A stretch of DNA of 64,000 bases, from the NCBI RefSeq assembly GCF_030315685.1, contig NZ_JASXSI010000023.1:1-64000 (forward strand), written 5' to 3'. This document shows, piece by piece, positions 34,593 to 42,265 of this stretch. Each line of letters begins with the position of its first letter. Within the stretch, counting starts at the first letter, position 1. The notes under the pieces were generated by a model. The model saw nothing but the letters and a program-made list of their open reading frames with translations, was not told the DNA's origin and searched no databases. The DNA is from Gordonia sp. ABSL11-1. Lineage in GTDB: Bacteria > Actinomycetota > Actinomycetes > Mycobacteriales > Mycobacteriaceae. Position numbers and translations under genes: made by a program.

Positions 34593-34985
34593 TCACGTTT
34601 CCGACATTGCAGCACCTTCGGAACCACCGCCGACCGGTCCCGCACGCGCCGACGCTGTGGCCAGGTGCACGCCGAACGGCCCCAGTGAGACCGGCACATC
34701 CACTGTGAGTTCGACGTCGTCACCGTCGATCACGCAGCGCGCGAGCCGTCCTTTCACCTTCTGCTCGTCGACGAGCTGCCGTGCCACCGCGCACGGTTCC
34801 TTCTCGGCCAGCATGAGTTCCTGCGCGGCGGCGAGCGCCGCCAGGTCGGCCGCCGACTGTGCCCGGTGTCGGGACACCACCGCGCCACCGACGTAGAGGA
34901 CGCCGACGATCGTCGCGGCGATGGCCGCGATCACGAAAGCACCCAGCACAGTGGCGAATCCGCGGTCATGGTCGGTCTGGATCAC
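34593..34985 (-). CDS. TadE/TadG-like minor pilin component (Rv3654c-like)
   Basis: 130 residues. One hydrophobic segment, FATVLGAFVIAAIAATIVGVLYVGGAVV, follows the DRG processing-type motif (DHDRGFATV). The rest is extracytoplasmic: RHRAQSAADLAALAAAQ, typical of helicase-adjacent Tad proteins, plus two cysteines (EPCAVAR, ARCVID). ATG 34985 overlaps the preceding tadE stop by four bases. Last gene of the Tad operon. Confidence 0.82.
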   Translation of the reverse strand: MIQTDHDRGFATVLGAFVIAAIAATIVGVLYVGGAVVSRHRAQSAADLAALAAAQELMLAEKEPCAVARQLVDEQKVKGRLARCVIDGDDVELTVDVPVSLGPFGVHLATASARAGPVGGGSEGAAMSET

Positions 34986-35347
34986 GGAGGATCCTCGGGC
35001 TCGGCGACGGTCGCCGGCGTGCCGGAGATGCCGACGTCGGAGTCATCGGGCTCCTTCGCGGCGACGGCGCGAGCCGACACCTCCAGCATCGGCAGGAGCG
35101 AGACGTCCGATCTCACCTCGGCGACGACTCGTGACCCGTTGTCGCTGAGCGTGATCTGCGCTCCATCGCCGGCCATCGCGGCGGCGGTCGTCCGTGCCGA
35201 CTGATCGCCGACGGCAGCGAGCCGCGCCGCCTCGCGTGCCGCGTCGGTGCACCGGATCTGCACCGACGCACCGGCGACCGCACCCACCCCGAAGACAACG
35301 GTCGTCACGATGGCAGCGATCGCATACGCGCCCTCGACGGTGACCAT
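34982..35347 (-). CDS. TadE-family pseudopilin (Rv3655c-like)
   Basis: 121 residues starting MVTVEGAYAIAAIVTTVVFGVGAV, the TadE signature with the conserved Glu at position 5. Upstream in-frame codons read RRLARDDRG before MVTVE, which looks like a prepilin leader cut at G|MVTVE. No ATG or GTG precedes that segment before the stop of flp, so the leader either uses a rare start or is missing. A membrane helix plus AAREAARLAA continues into an exported domain. Confidence 0.8.
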   Translation of the reverse strand: MVTVEGAYAIAAIVTTVVFGVGAVAGASVQIRCTDAAREAARLAAVGDQSARTTAAAMAGDGAQITLSDNGSRVVAEVRSDVSLLPMLEVSARAVAAKEPDDSDVGISGTPATVAEPEDPP

Positions 35348-35419
35348 TCCTCGATCGTCGCGGGCCAGACGTCGGAGATGACGACTGATCGACGATGAGT
35401 TCGGCTGTGCCGTAATGAT

Positions 35420-35638
35420 TCAGCCCACCGAGGTGTTGAGCGCTTTGCCGATGATGCCGGTCAACGCGCTCACGATGTTGTCACCGGTGACGACTGTGTA
35501 CAAGATCGCGCCGAAGGCTGCTGCGGCGATCGTCCCGATCGCGTACTCCGCCGTGCTCATCCCCTCGTCGTCGGCGATCAGCCGGACGAACGCCTCCTGA
35601 ACCCGGCCCCATCGCTCGTGAAAGGTGCTGTCATGCAT
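35420..35638 (-). CDS. Flp-type pilin, DUF4244 (Rv3656c-like)
   Basis: 72 residues. The basic/acidic leader MHDSTFHERWGRVQEAFVRLIADDEG ends before MSTAEYAIGTIAAAAFGAILYTVV. The G|MSTAEYA pattern with Glu at +5 is the prepilin peptidase site of Flp pilins, and a hydrophobic polymerisation helix follows. It would be the major pilus subunit. The start ATG 35638 lies in the palindrome TCATGCATGA. Confidence 0.82.
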   Translation of the reverse strand: MHDSTFHERWGRVQEAFVRLIADDEGMSTAEYAIGTIAAAAFGAILYTVVTGDNIVSALTGIIGKALNTSVG

Positions 35639-35727
35639 GATGTTCTCCCCTCTGGGCGCGGTCTGCGCCTTGTGACTCTTGGACGCACGGACCCGGCGAT
35701 CGGTTCCCTCGATCCGTCGGCGGGCGT

Positions 35728-36348
35728 TCAGCCGAGCACACCGCCCGCCAATCCGACGACGACCGGCACGATTCCCAGGCAGACGAACGCGGGCAGAAAA
35801 CACAGACCGAGCGGGCCGCTGATCGCGACGCCGGCGCGCTCGGCGGCGGCCAGTGCGTCGTCGTGGGCCTGTTGGCGCGTGGTCGCGGCGAGTTCCTCCA
35901 GTCCACCCGCCAGCGACGAACCCGATCGCGCCGAACGACGGGCCATCGTCGCCAGCGCCTCGAATCGCTCCGACCCGTCGATCTTCACCCGACACCATCG
36001 TCGGTGACCGACGGGCTCCGCGAGATCACGCCATGCTTGATCCGGATCGGCTCCCAACCCGAGACGTTCGGCCGCGGACGCCAGAGGTCGGGCCAGCCCG
36101 GCCGGCGCCGAGCGTGCGACCACCGAGGCCGCCGATCCGATCGGCAGCCCGGCCCGCAGGCAGACCGCGAACAGGTCGAAGGCGGCTGCCGTCGCGAAGG
36201 GATCGTCGGTGTCCGACGATCCGGTGTCCTGGTCGTCGGACCCAGAGCCGCCGGGTTCCACCACCCGGCCCAACGACCACCGGGGCGCCGGCCAGACCCA
36301 GATCGCCACCGCGACAACGATCACCGCACACAACGTCGCGGGATTCAC
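35728..36348 (-). CDS. tadC: Tad platform protein TadC (type II secretion F domain)
   Basis: 206 residues. The N-terminal membrane helix (LCAVIVVAVAIWVWP), the GspF/TadC cytosolic helical part (FDLFAVCLRAGLPIGSAASVVAR ... FEALATMARRSARSGSSLAGGLEELA) and two terminal helices (GPLGLCFLPAFVCLGIVPVVVGLAGG) form the inner-membrane platform for pilus assembly. GTG 36348 overlaps the tadB stop (GTGA). Equivalent to Rv3657c. Confidence 0.85.
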   Translation of the reverse strand: MNPATLCAVIVVAVAIWVWPAPRWSLGRVVEPGGSGSDDQDTGSSDTDDPFATAAAFDLFAVCLRAGLPIGSAASVVARSAPAGLARPLASAAERLGLGADPDQAWRDLAEPVGHRRWCRVKIDGSERFEALATMARRSARSGSSLAGGLEELAATTRQQAHDDALAAAERAGVAISGPLGLCFLPAFVCLGIVPVVVGLAGGVLG

Positions 36349-37139
36349 TGTCCCGCCACCCGGTCGGTGATGCGCTCCGACCACATCAATCCCGCCACCG
36401 AGAGTGCCGTGCCGACGACCAGCAGCACACCCCCGAGACCTTCGCCGGTCAGAATCGCCAGCGGATTCGCGCCCATCATCTCGCCGAGCAGGACACCGAT
36501 CACCGGGAGCCCGGCGAGGACGGTGGCGGTGGCGCGCGGCCCGGCCAATCCGGCTCGGGTGCGTGCCGCGAACTGCCGCCGCGCGAGCAGGTCCGCGCGT
36601 GCCGAGGTCAGCAACTCGACCATCGGGAGACCGTGCCGGTCGGCCAGTTGCCAGGCGATACCCACCCGACGCCAGGACAGTTCACCGTTCGTGCCGTCCT
36701 CGGCGATCACCTCACCACCGAGTTCGGCACGTCCGGCCATGGTGGCCAACCCCGCCGACACCGGTGACCCGGGCCGCGTGCCGTCGAGCTCGACCGCCGC
36801 GGAGGCGCACGCCCGCGCGGGTGGCGCCCCGACCGACAACTCCGCGATCATGACCGACAGCGCGAGCAGCAGATCCGCCGTCTCCTGCTCGCGCACGCGG
36901 GCTCGTGCCGAGCGACGCCACCTCGAGGCGACGGTCGCGCAGATCAGGACGGCCGCGATCGCCGCAGGCACACCGAGTGCCGCCGCCGCGACAATCGGCA
37001 CCGCAAGCAGGGCGCCCACCCGCCAGTGTCGGGTCGCGGTCGGGGTCTCGGAGTTCCTGATACCACCCAGTCGGTGTTCCGACCTGCTCGGTGGCCACCA
37101 CAGGACGGCGACGGCCGACGCCAACAGGATCGGGGTCAT
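36345..37139 (-). CDS. tadB: Tad platform protein TadB
   Basis: 264 residues. Membrane helices lie at residues 1-20, 40-75 and near the C-terminus. The F-domain is represented by LLALSVMIAELSVGAPPARACASAAVELD and LSWRRVGIAWQLADRHGLPMVELL. It pairs with TadC as the pilus assembly platform. It starts 10 bases after the tadA stop. Equivalent to Rv3658c. Confidence 0.85.
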   Translation of the reverse strand: MTPILLASAVAVLWWPPSRSEHRLGGIRNSETPTATRHWRVGALLAVPIVAAAALGVPAAIAAVLICATVASRWRRSARARVREQETADLLLALSVMIAELSVGAPPARACASAAVELDGTRPGSPVSAGLATMAGRAELGGEVIAEDGTNGELSWRRVGIAWQLADRHGLPMVELLTSARADLLARRQFAARTRAGLAGPRATATVLAGLPVIGVLLGEMMGANPLAILTGEGLGGVLLVVGTALSVAGLMWSERITDRVAGQ

Positions 37140-37149
37140 GGTGACGACG

Positions 37150-38322
37150 TCATCGGGCCGACCGCGTGGCGACGAGATCGTCGAGGTCGTCGGCGAGATC
37201 GGTGAATCCGCCGAGCCTCGTCCAGACCGGCCGGATCCGGACCCACCCGTCGTCGTCGCGCGTCACCATGCCGATCTCGGTGAGTCCCCGCGCACCGCCC
37301 GGGGTGCGGGCGACGCCGAACACGACGTGTACCGCCGCGGCCAGCTGACTGTGCAGCGCTGCGCGTTCCATCCCACCGAGCGCCGCGAGCGCCTCCATCC
37401 GGGCCGGCACCTCGGCCGTCGAGTTCGCGTGTAGCGTACCGGCACACCCCTCGTGCCCGGTGTTCAGCGCGGTCAGCAGATCGATCACCTCCGCACCGCG
37501 CACTTCTCCGACGACGATCCGATCGGGACGCATCCGCAATGCCTGCCGTACCAGCGCACGTACCGGGACCTCGCCCACGCCCTCGACATTCGCCGTCCGT
37601 GCCACCAGACGGACGACGTGCGGATGCGGCGGATCGAGCTCGAGAGCGTCCTCCACACACAGGATTCGCTCGGAGCGATCCATCGCCCCGATCAGCGATC
37701 CGAGGAGCGTCGTCTTCCCCGAGCCGGTCCCGCCGATGATGAGGAACGCCAGCCGCGCCCGCAGCACTGCTCGAACGGTCGCCACGGTCGGTTCGGGGAT
37801 CGCACCCAGTTCGACGAGCTCCTCGAAGTCGCGGGTGGCGGTGCGCAGCACCCGCAGCGAGATGCACGTCCCGTCGGTGGCGACCGGCGGGATCACCGCG
37901 TGCAGCCGTACCGTGTGTCCGCGGCGACCGACGTCGGCGAGCTGTCCGTCGACCCAGGGCTGCGCGTCGTCCAGCCGCTTGCCGGCGCTGAGCGCCAGTC
38001 GGCTCGCGAGTCGGCGTACCGCGGCCTCGTCGTCGAAGCGGATGCCGGTGCGCTGCAATCCGTCGCCACGGTCGACCCAGACGTTGTCGGCGCCGACGAC
38101 GAGGATGTCCGCGACGTCGGGTTCGGCCAGCAGTTGCTCGAGTCGTCCCGCGCCGATCAGCTCGGTTTGCAGGAATCGTAGTGCGGCAAGCAGATCCGTG
38201 TCTCCGAGCATGCCTCGGGATTCGGCGCGGATCGCGTCGGCGATCACCTCCGCGGTGGGTTCGGCCGACTGGGTGGCGAGACGCTCGCGGACGCGGTCGA
38301 GCAGTGCCTCGTGCGCACTCAT
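37150..38322 (-). CDS. tadA: Tad secretion ATPase
   Basis: 390 residues of the VirB11/GspE class powering pilus assembly. N-terminal domain: EPDVADILVVGADNVWVDRGDGLQ and RRGHTVRLHAVIPPV. Walker A is GGTGSGKTTLL, the Asp box is ILCVEDALEL, Walker B is RPDRIVVGEVRGAEVIDLL, and the His box is AGTLHANS. ATG 38322 overlaps the ssd stop by four bases. Equivalent to Rv3659c. Confidence 0.93.
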   Translation of the reverse strand: MSAHEALLDRVRERLATQSAEPTAEVIADAIRAESRGMLGDTDLLAALRFLQTELIGAGRLEQLLAEPDVADILVVGADNVWVDRGDGLQRTGIRFDDEAAVRRLASRLALSAGKRLDDAQPWVDGQLADVGRRGHTVRLHAVIPPVATDGTCISLRVLRTATRDFEELVELGAIPEPTVATVRAVLRARLAFLIIGGTGSGKTTLLGSLIGAMDRSERILCVEDALELDPPHPHVVRLVARTANVEGVGEVPVRALVRQALRMRPDRIVVGEVRGAEVIDLLTALNTGHEGCAGTLHANSTAEVPARMEALAALGGMERAALHSQLAAAVHVVFGVARTPGGARGLTEIGMVTRDDDGWVRIRPVWTRLGGFTDLADDLDDLVATRSAR

Positions 38323-39380
38323 GCGGCGAGCCGGTCGTCGGCGGCGGCGCGACGACGGATCGCCTGAGCGGCGCGGCCGAGCGGGCTCCGCGGTGTCACC
38401 CGTAGACGTCCGGCCTCCAGACGTGCGGGCAGACCCGGGTCAGAGCGATAGGTCGTGATCAGCGGAAGGTCGACGGCGGCCGCGATGTCGACGGCTCGCA
38501 GCCCGCTGGGTGCGGGCCCGCGGACGGCGAGACCCGCGACGACACCACGACGATGTATGCGCTCTGCCGCCGCGCGTGTCGAGGCGACTCCGTGCACGGT
38601 GGCCGTGGTGAGGAGGACCGCGAGGTCGACCGTGTCGAGGACGATGTCGGCAAGAGCGCCTGCCGCGCGAGGGACGTCGATGACCACGGTGTCCCCGTGG
38701 GCGCGACCCGCGTCGAGCGCCGCGACGACGGCGTCCGCACTGATCGGACGCCGGCCGTCGCGACGTGGGGCGAGCACCGAGAGTCGGTCGTCGACATGCG
38801 GGAGCGCACTGTGCAGCGACTCCGCCCGGACCGCACCACCCTCCAGGGTGAGGTCCTGCCAACGCAGTCCGGCGCGGCCCTCGATACCCAGGGTCAGGTC
38901 GATGCCGGCACCGTGTTCATCGACGTCGAGGAGCAACACCCTCGACGCGACGTCACCGGCGGTGATCGCAACCGCCGCGGCCAGCGTCGTGGCCCCGGCT
39001 CCGCCATGACCGCCGACGACCGCGATCGCTCCACCGGGATGCCCTCGCGGCGAACGAAATCCGCCCAGCAGCCCGACAAGGGCCGACTCGTCGGCCGGCA
39101 ACGCCACCACCTGCTCGGCGCCGAAGTCCATGGCGGTGCGCCAGATGTCTGACGGCGGATCGTCGTCGGTCACCATGACCACGCCCGTGCGTCGGGGCGG
39201 AGACTGTCCGGCCAGGACGCGGACGGCGTCGGCGTCGGCGACCACTGCTGCGGCCCGCAACCATTCCCGCCGACAGTCCGCGGGATGGGCGGTCACGATG
39301 CGGTAGCCCGCAGCGGCCGCGCAGCGCGCGACGTCGCCATGGAGATCGGGACCCACCAGGGTGAGGAGTTCATCGGCCAC
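38319..39380 (-). CDS. ssd: Septum-site-determining / TadZ-like ATPase
   Basis: 353 residues of the ParA/MinD superfamily with a receiver-like N-terminal half, the arrangement of TadZ/CpaE and of M. tuberculosis Ssd (Rv3660c). The deviant Walker region is AVVGGHGGAGATTLAAAVA; it lacks a lysine at the classic GKT position (reads GAT), as in many TadZ proteins. Further: LLLDVDEHGAGIDLTLGI, TVVIDVPRAAG and AVLLTTATVHGVASTRAAAERI. GTG 39380 matches the length of the mycobacterial protein; the frame is open to a GTG at 39503 inside the lipase gene end. It heads the Tad operon, probably directing polar or septal assembly. Confidence 0.85.
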   Translation of the reverse strand: MADELLTLVGPDLHGDVARCAAAAGYRIVTAHPADCRREWLRAAAVVADADAVRVLAGQSPPRRTGVVMVTDDDPPSDIWRTAMDFGAEQVVALPADESALVGLLGGFRSPRGHPGGAIAVVGGHGGAGATTLAAAVAITAGDVASRVLLLDVDEHGAGIDLTLGIEGRAGLRWQDLTLEGGAVRAESLHSALPHVDDRLSVLAPRRDGRRPISADAVVAALDAGRAHGDTVVIDVPRAAGALADIVLDTVDLAVLLTTATVHGVASTRAAAERIHRRGVVAGLAVRGPAPSGLRAVDIAAAVDLPLITTYRSDPGLPARLEAGRLRVTPRSPLGRAAQAIRRRAAADDRLAA

Positions 39381-39472
39381 GAGTCCATCGTCGTCGTCCG
39401 GTCCGGCCGGGCATGCCACGGCGGGCGACTGTGACGAGATCTGTGGAATCCGGCGCGATTGTGGAGAACTCG

Positions 39473-40456
39473 CTAACCGGTGAACGGCGGGACGTTCTGA
39501 CACGGCACACGCACCGGATGTGCCGGATCGAGAGCGTTGAGCACCATGTAGGCGGCCCGGCGGGATCCGGCGATCGCCAGGTGATCGCTGTAGTCGGACG
39601 GGCAACCGTCCTGGACCACGATGTTGCGGACGCGTTCCCCGCGCCGGCCGGGTACCTGACCGGCGGTGTACGGCAGGACCAGCTCGTCGTACCGGGTCGA
39701 GATGTTCGTGTACGCGATGCCCGGGACGTACGGGCTCCCGCCACGCCACAACAGTGCGTTGAACGACGACCCGCCGGCCATCTGGGTGCACGCGGCACAG
39801 ATCGGCAACTCGGTGTCGCCGAGCAACTGCCGGGTGATCGGCTGCTCCTGCGGCAGGTGGGCCGGCGCGAGGAACGGGGTGTCACCGAGGGTGCCGCGCC
39901 ACAACGGCGCCAACGACACATAGTTGCTGACCTTGGATGCGCCGCCCAGGTACTTCAGGTAGTAGGTCGGCATGTAGGTGCCCTGCGAATGACCGACGAG
40001 GTCGACCGTGCTCGCACCCGTCGCGTCGAGGACGCGATCGACGAATCGGGAGAACTGGGCAGCACTCGTCTGGATCCGTCCCATGCCGCCGATCGCCGAG
40101 ACCGGCCACGGCGCACCCGGTATCGCTCCGTATGTCGGCGCGAAGACGCAGTATCCGCGGTTGGCCAGGGTCGCGACGTAGGCTCCCCAGTTCGTCTGCT
40201 GCGATCCGCCGGTGCCGTGCACGAGGATGACCGGGCGTGGATGTGCAGCACTCGGTCGGCACGTGTAGTCGTTGGAACCCGGCAGCGAACCACCCGGATG
40301 GGCGAGCTCTCCGGGGATGCCGGAGAAGAAGTTGAACGTCTCGGGCCGCTGAGTGGGTGCGCTCTGCGCGATCCCCGCTCCCAGGACGGTCATCGCGCAC
40401 GCGAGGACCGTCCCGATGATCGCCGTCCGCCCGCGCGCCCTCGCACTCACCGACAT
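39473..40456 (-). CDS. Secreted lipase/esterase (class 2-like)
   Basis: 327 residues. Signal peptide MSVSARARGRTAIIGTVLACAMTVLGAGIAQSA. PVILVHGTGGSQQTNWGAY (oxyanion), VDLVGHSQGTYMPTY (nucleophile Ser), YDELVLPY (candidate Asp) and SDHLAI (candidate His) give an alpha/beta-hydrolase triad. Cysteines at TCRPS, GYCVF, LPICAACTQ and DGCPS suggest disulfides. It shares layout and motif spacing with the lipase at 10295-11158. GGGAGGGG lies 6 bases upstream of ATG 40456. It is inserted between the Tad operon and the 6C RNA locus. Confidence 0.87.
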   Translation of the reverse strand: MSVSARARGRTAIIGTVLACAMTVLGAGIAQSAPTQRPETFNFFSGIPGELAHPGGSLPGSNDYTCRPSAAHPRPVILVHGTGGSQQTNWGAYVATLANRGYCVFAPTYGAIPGAPWPVSAIGGMGRIQTSAAQFSRFVDRVLDATGASTVDLVGHSQGTYMPTYYLKYLGGASKVSNYVSLAPLWRGTLGDTPFLAPAHLPQEQPITRQLLGDTELPICAACTQMAGGSSFNALLWRGGSPYVPGIAYTNISTRYDELVLPYTAGQVPGRRGERVRNIVVQDGCPSDYSDHLAIAGSRRAAYMVLNALDPAHPVRVPCQNVPPFTG

Positions 40457-40581
40457 GTGAACCCCTCCCCGGATCGATAAGGCTGGGAGTGAACCTAGCA
40501 AGTGCTTGGTCAGGTGTCCCCGTTTTGGTCGAGTGTCCCGGTCCGACCCACGCAGGGAACCGGGCACACTGGCCGGCACCG

Positions 40582-40688
40582 AAAAGGCTGTAGACAGAGG
40601 ACGACCCCGGCCAGGGGGGGAGGAGGCCGGGGTCATCGCGTTTCAGCCCCGGGGGGTCGGGCTGAAAGGCACCGGTGTGAACCGGTTA
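40582..40688 (-). ncRNA. 6C small RNA
   Basis: Read on the minus strand, two adjacent perfect hairpins both have cytosine-rich loops: stem 40659-40667/40641-40649 with loop GACCCCCCG, and stem 40625-40634/40603-40612 with loop TCCTCCCCCCCT. Two C-rich loops of six or more C define the actinobacterial 6C RNA. The locus between ssd and the HAD phosphatase gene, antisense to the latter, is the one that M. tuberculosis B11 occupies between Rv3660c and Rv3661. A TTTT run follows at 40582-40585. In mycobacteria and Streptomyces the RNA is linked to growth and replication genes, acting through the C-rich loops. Confidence 0.88.
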
Positions 40689-40694
40689 CCGGCG

Positions 40695-40724
40695 ACTATA
40701 CACACCGTTTTTGAGTCATTGCAA
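40695..40724 (-). promoter_or_regulatory. Promoter of the 6C RNA
   Basis: On the minus strand TTGCAA (40719-40724) is followed, after an 18-base spacer, by TATAGT (40695-40700). These are good housekeeping-sigma hexamers, and they place the transcript start about 8 bases before the first C-rich hairpin region. Confidence 0.65.
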
Positions 40725-40839
40725 CTACAACGAACCTCGTCGTGAGGTCACATTTTCATATCGCAGCCTGCCCTTTTACGCTGCAGTCACGTTGCATCCG
40801 GGGTTCCCGATGGGGCCGCGAGACCGTACGCTGACCTGC

Positions 40840-41694
40840 GTGACCGACACCTCGCCGGAGCGCACGTCGACGACGCCGCCGGCCGATCGCACGGACCGGG
40901 TCGCCGCGTTCTTCGACCTCGACAAGACGGTCATCGCGAAGTCCAGTGCGCTGGCGTTCTCCCGCCCGTTCTTCGACGAAGGGCTCATCAACCGCCGTTC
41001 GGTTCTCAAGTCGAGCTACGCCCAGTTCCTCTTCCTCGTGACCGCAGCCGACCATGATCAGGTGGAGAACCTCCGACGCCACGTCACCGACATGTGCCGT
41101 GGATGGGATGTGGAGCAGGTCCGCGCCATCGTCAACGAGACGCTGCACGACGTCGTCAACCCGCTGGTGTTCGCCGAGGCGGCCGACCTCATCGCCGAAC
41201 ATCGCCGGCGCGGGCACGACGTCGTGCTCATCTCCGCCTCGGGTCGCGAGATGGTCGAACCGATCGGCGAGTTGCTCGGCGTCGATCACGTCGAGGCCAG
41301 CGAGATGCGGGTCGTCGAGGGGCGTTACACGGGCGAACTCGAGTTCTATTGCTACGGCGAGAACAAAGCGATCGCGATGACGGCCCTGGCGAAGTCCCGC
41401 GGTTACGACCTCGCCGCGTCTTTTGCGTACTCGGATTCGATCACCGACCTCCCGATGCTCGCCGCCGTGGGCCACCCGGTCGCGGTGAATCCCGATCGGC
41501 AGCTGCGCAGGCGCGCCACCGACGAAGGGTGGCCGGTGATGTCGTTCGACCGCCCCGTCCCGCTCCGCGCACGCATCCCCACACCGCCGACGAGGATGGC
41601 CGCGGCGCTGGCCGTCGGTGCAGGTCTGGCGGCCGTGAGCCGCGTCGGCGTGCACGCATTCCTGCACCGCAGACACCGCGCACGTAGTGCCTGA
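40840..41694 (+). CDS. HAD-IB family phosphatase (SerB-like, Rv3661-like)
   Basis: 284 residues. HAD motif I is AAFFDLDKTVIAKSS (nucleophile Asp in DLDKT), motif II is VLISASGREM, and motif III/IV is the lysine near NKAIAM plus YSDSITDLPMLAAVGHPVAVNPD. A C-terminal hydrophobic segment (MAAALAVGAGLAAVSRVGVHAFL) could anchor it to the membrane. The family includes phosphoserine and lysophosphatidic phosphatases; the substrate is undefined. GTG 40840 is preferred over the long upstream extension that would run through the 6C promoter. Confidence 0.9.
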   Translation: MTDTSPERTSTTPPADRTDRVAAFFDLDKTVIAKSSALAFSRPFFDEGLINRRSVLKSSYAQFLFLVTAADHDQVENLRRHVTDMCRGWDVEQVRAIVNETLHDVVNPLVFAEAADLIAEHRRRGHDVVLISASGREMVEPIGELLGVDHVEASEMRVVEGRYTGELEFYCYGENKAIAMTALAKSRGYDLAASFAYSDSITDLPMLAAVGHPVAVNPDRQLRRRATDEGWPVMSFDRPVPLRARIPTPPTRMAAALAVGAGLAAVSRVGVHAFLHRRHRARSA

Positions 41695-41735
41695 GTGGCA
41701 CAGACGACACCAATCGACATTGGTCTGAATCACTC

Positions 41736-41764
41736 TTGCTGTGACCGCGGTCACGGTGTACAAA
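41736..41764 (+). promoter_or_regulatory. Promoter with CRP/GlxR palindrome in its spacer
   Basis: TTGCTG (41736-41741), 17 bases, TACAAA (41759-41764). Within the spacer, 41740-41755 reads TGTGACCGCGGTCACG, matching TGTGA-N6-TCACA at 9 of 10 positions and containing a perfect 14-base palindrome. A site in this place would be expected to block RNA polymerase, although activation from a different start point is possible. Confidence 0.65.
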
Positions 41765-41770
41765 AGGGGT

Positions 41771-42213
41771 TACGGAATCTCGGAAGGCAAAGTTCGCTCC
41801 GGAAGAGAAGGAACGGACCCCCACGCCGAGCACTTCCCAGCACGGGCGGCAAGCACCCACGCGGAGCGCGCCGCATAGAGGCAAAAGCGTTGTGCGCCTG
41901 CGACATCGTGGGTCGGCACGGAAATCCGGTGACATCAACGGGCCGTAGACCGGGAGCACGAGGAGTTCCCAGTCGAGCCGGACGAATCGATCCGATCTCT
42001 CGCGAGCCGCAAGGTCCGCCGGACGGAAAGAATCGATCCGAGGATGCTCGATTCGATTGCACGGCACCGTCATTCGAAAGAGAACCACCGAGACGACCGA
42101 CCGGCACGCGGTCAATCGCCGAGGCGATCCACACAACCCACCGAGCACGCTTGGTAACTTGGGTCCGTGCTTACGCGGGCGGCAACCCGGCCATCTGGCC
42201 GAGATGCCGCCCG
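41771..42213 (+). ncRNA. Candidate Ms1 RNA (RNA-polymerase-binding sRNA)
   Basis: A 570-base interval without a supportable gene lies between the HAD phosphatase and the Rv3662c-like gene. In mycobacteria this interval encodes Ms1 (MTS2823, ncRv13661A), an abundant stationary-phase RNA of about 300 bases that binds core RNA polymerase. Here a forward promoter ends at 41764, and a strong hairpin closes the interval: arms 42174-42183 and 42204-42213, inner stem 42187-42192/42195-42200. A 12-base direct repeat (GAATCGATCCGA) occurs at 41984 and 42030. The call rests on position, promoter and structure, not on recognised Ms1 sequence. The transcript end is uncertain. Confidence 0.6.
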
Positions 42214-42265
42214 CAGTGCGTTGTTGGGGAGTTCATCGAAAAGTGTTGCGCGGGTTGGCCGAACG

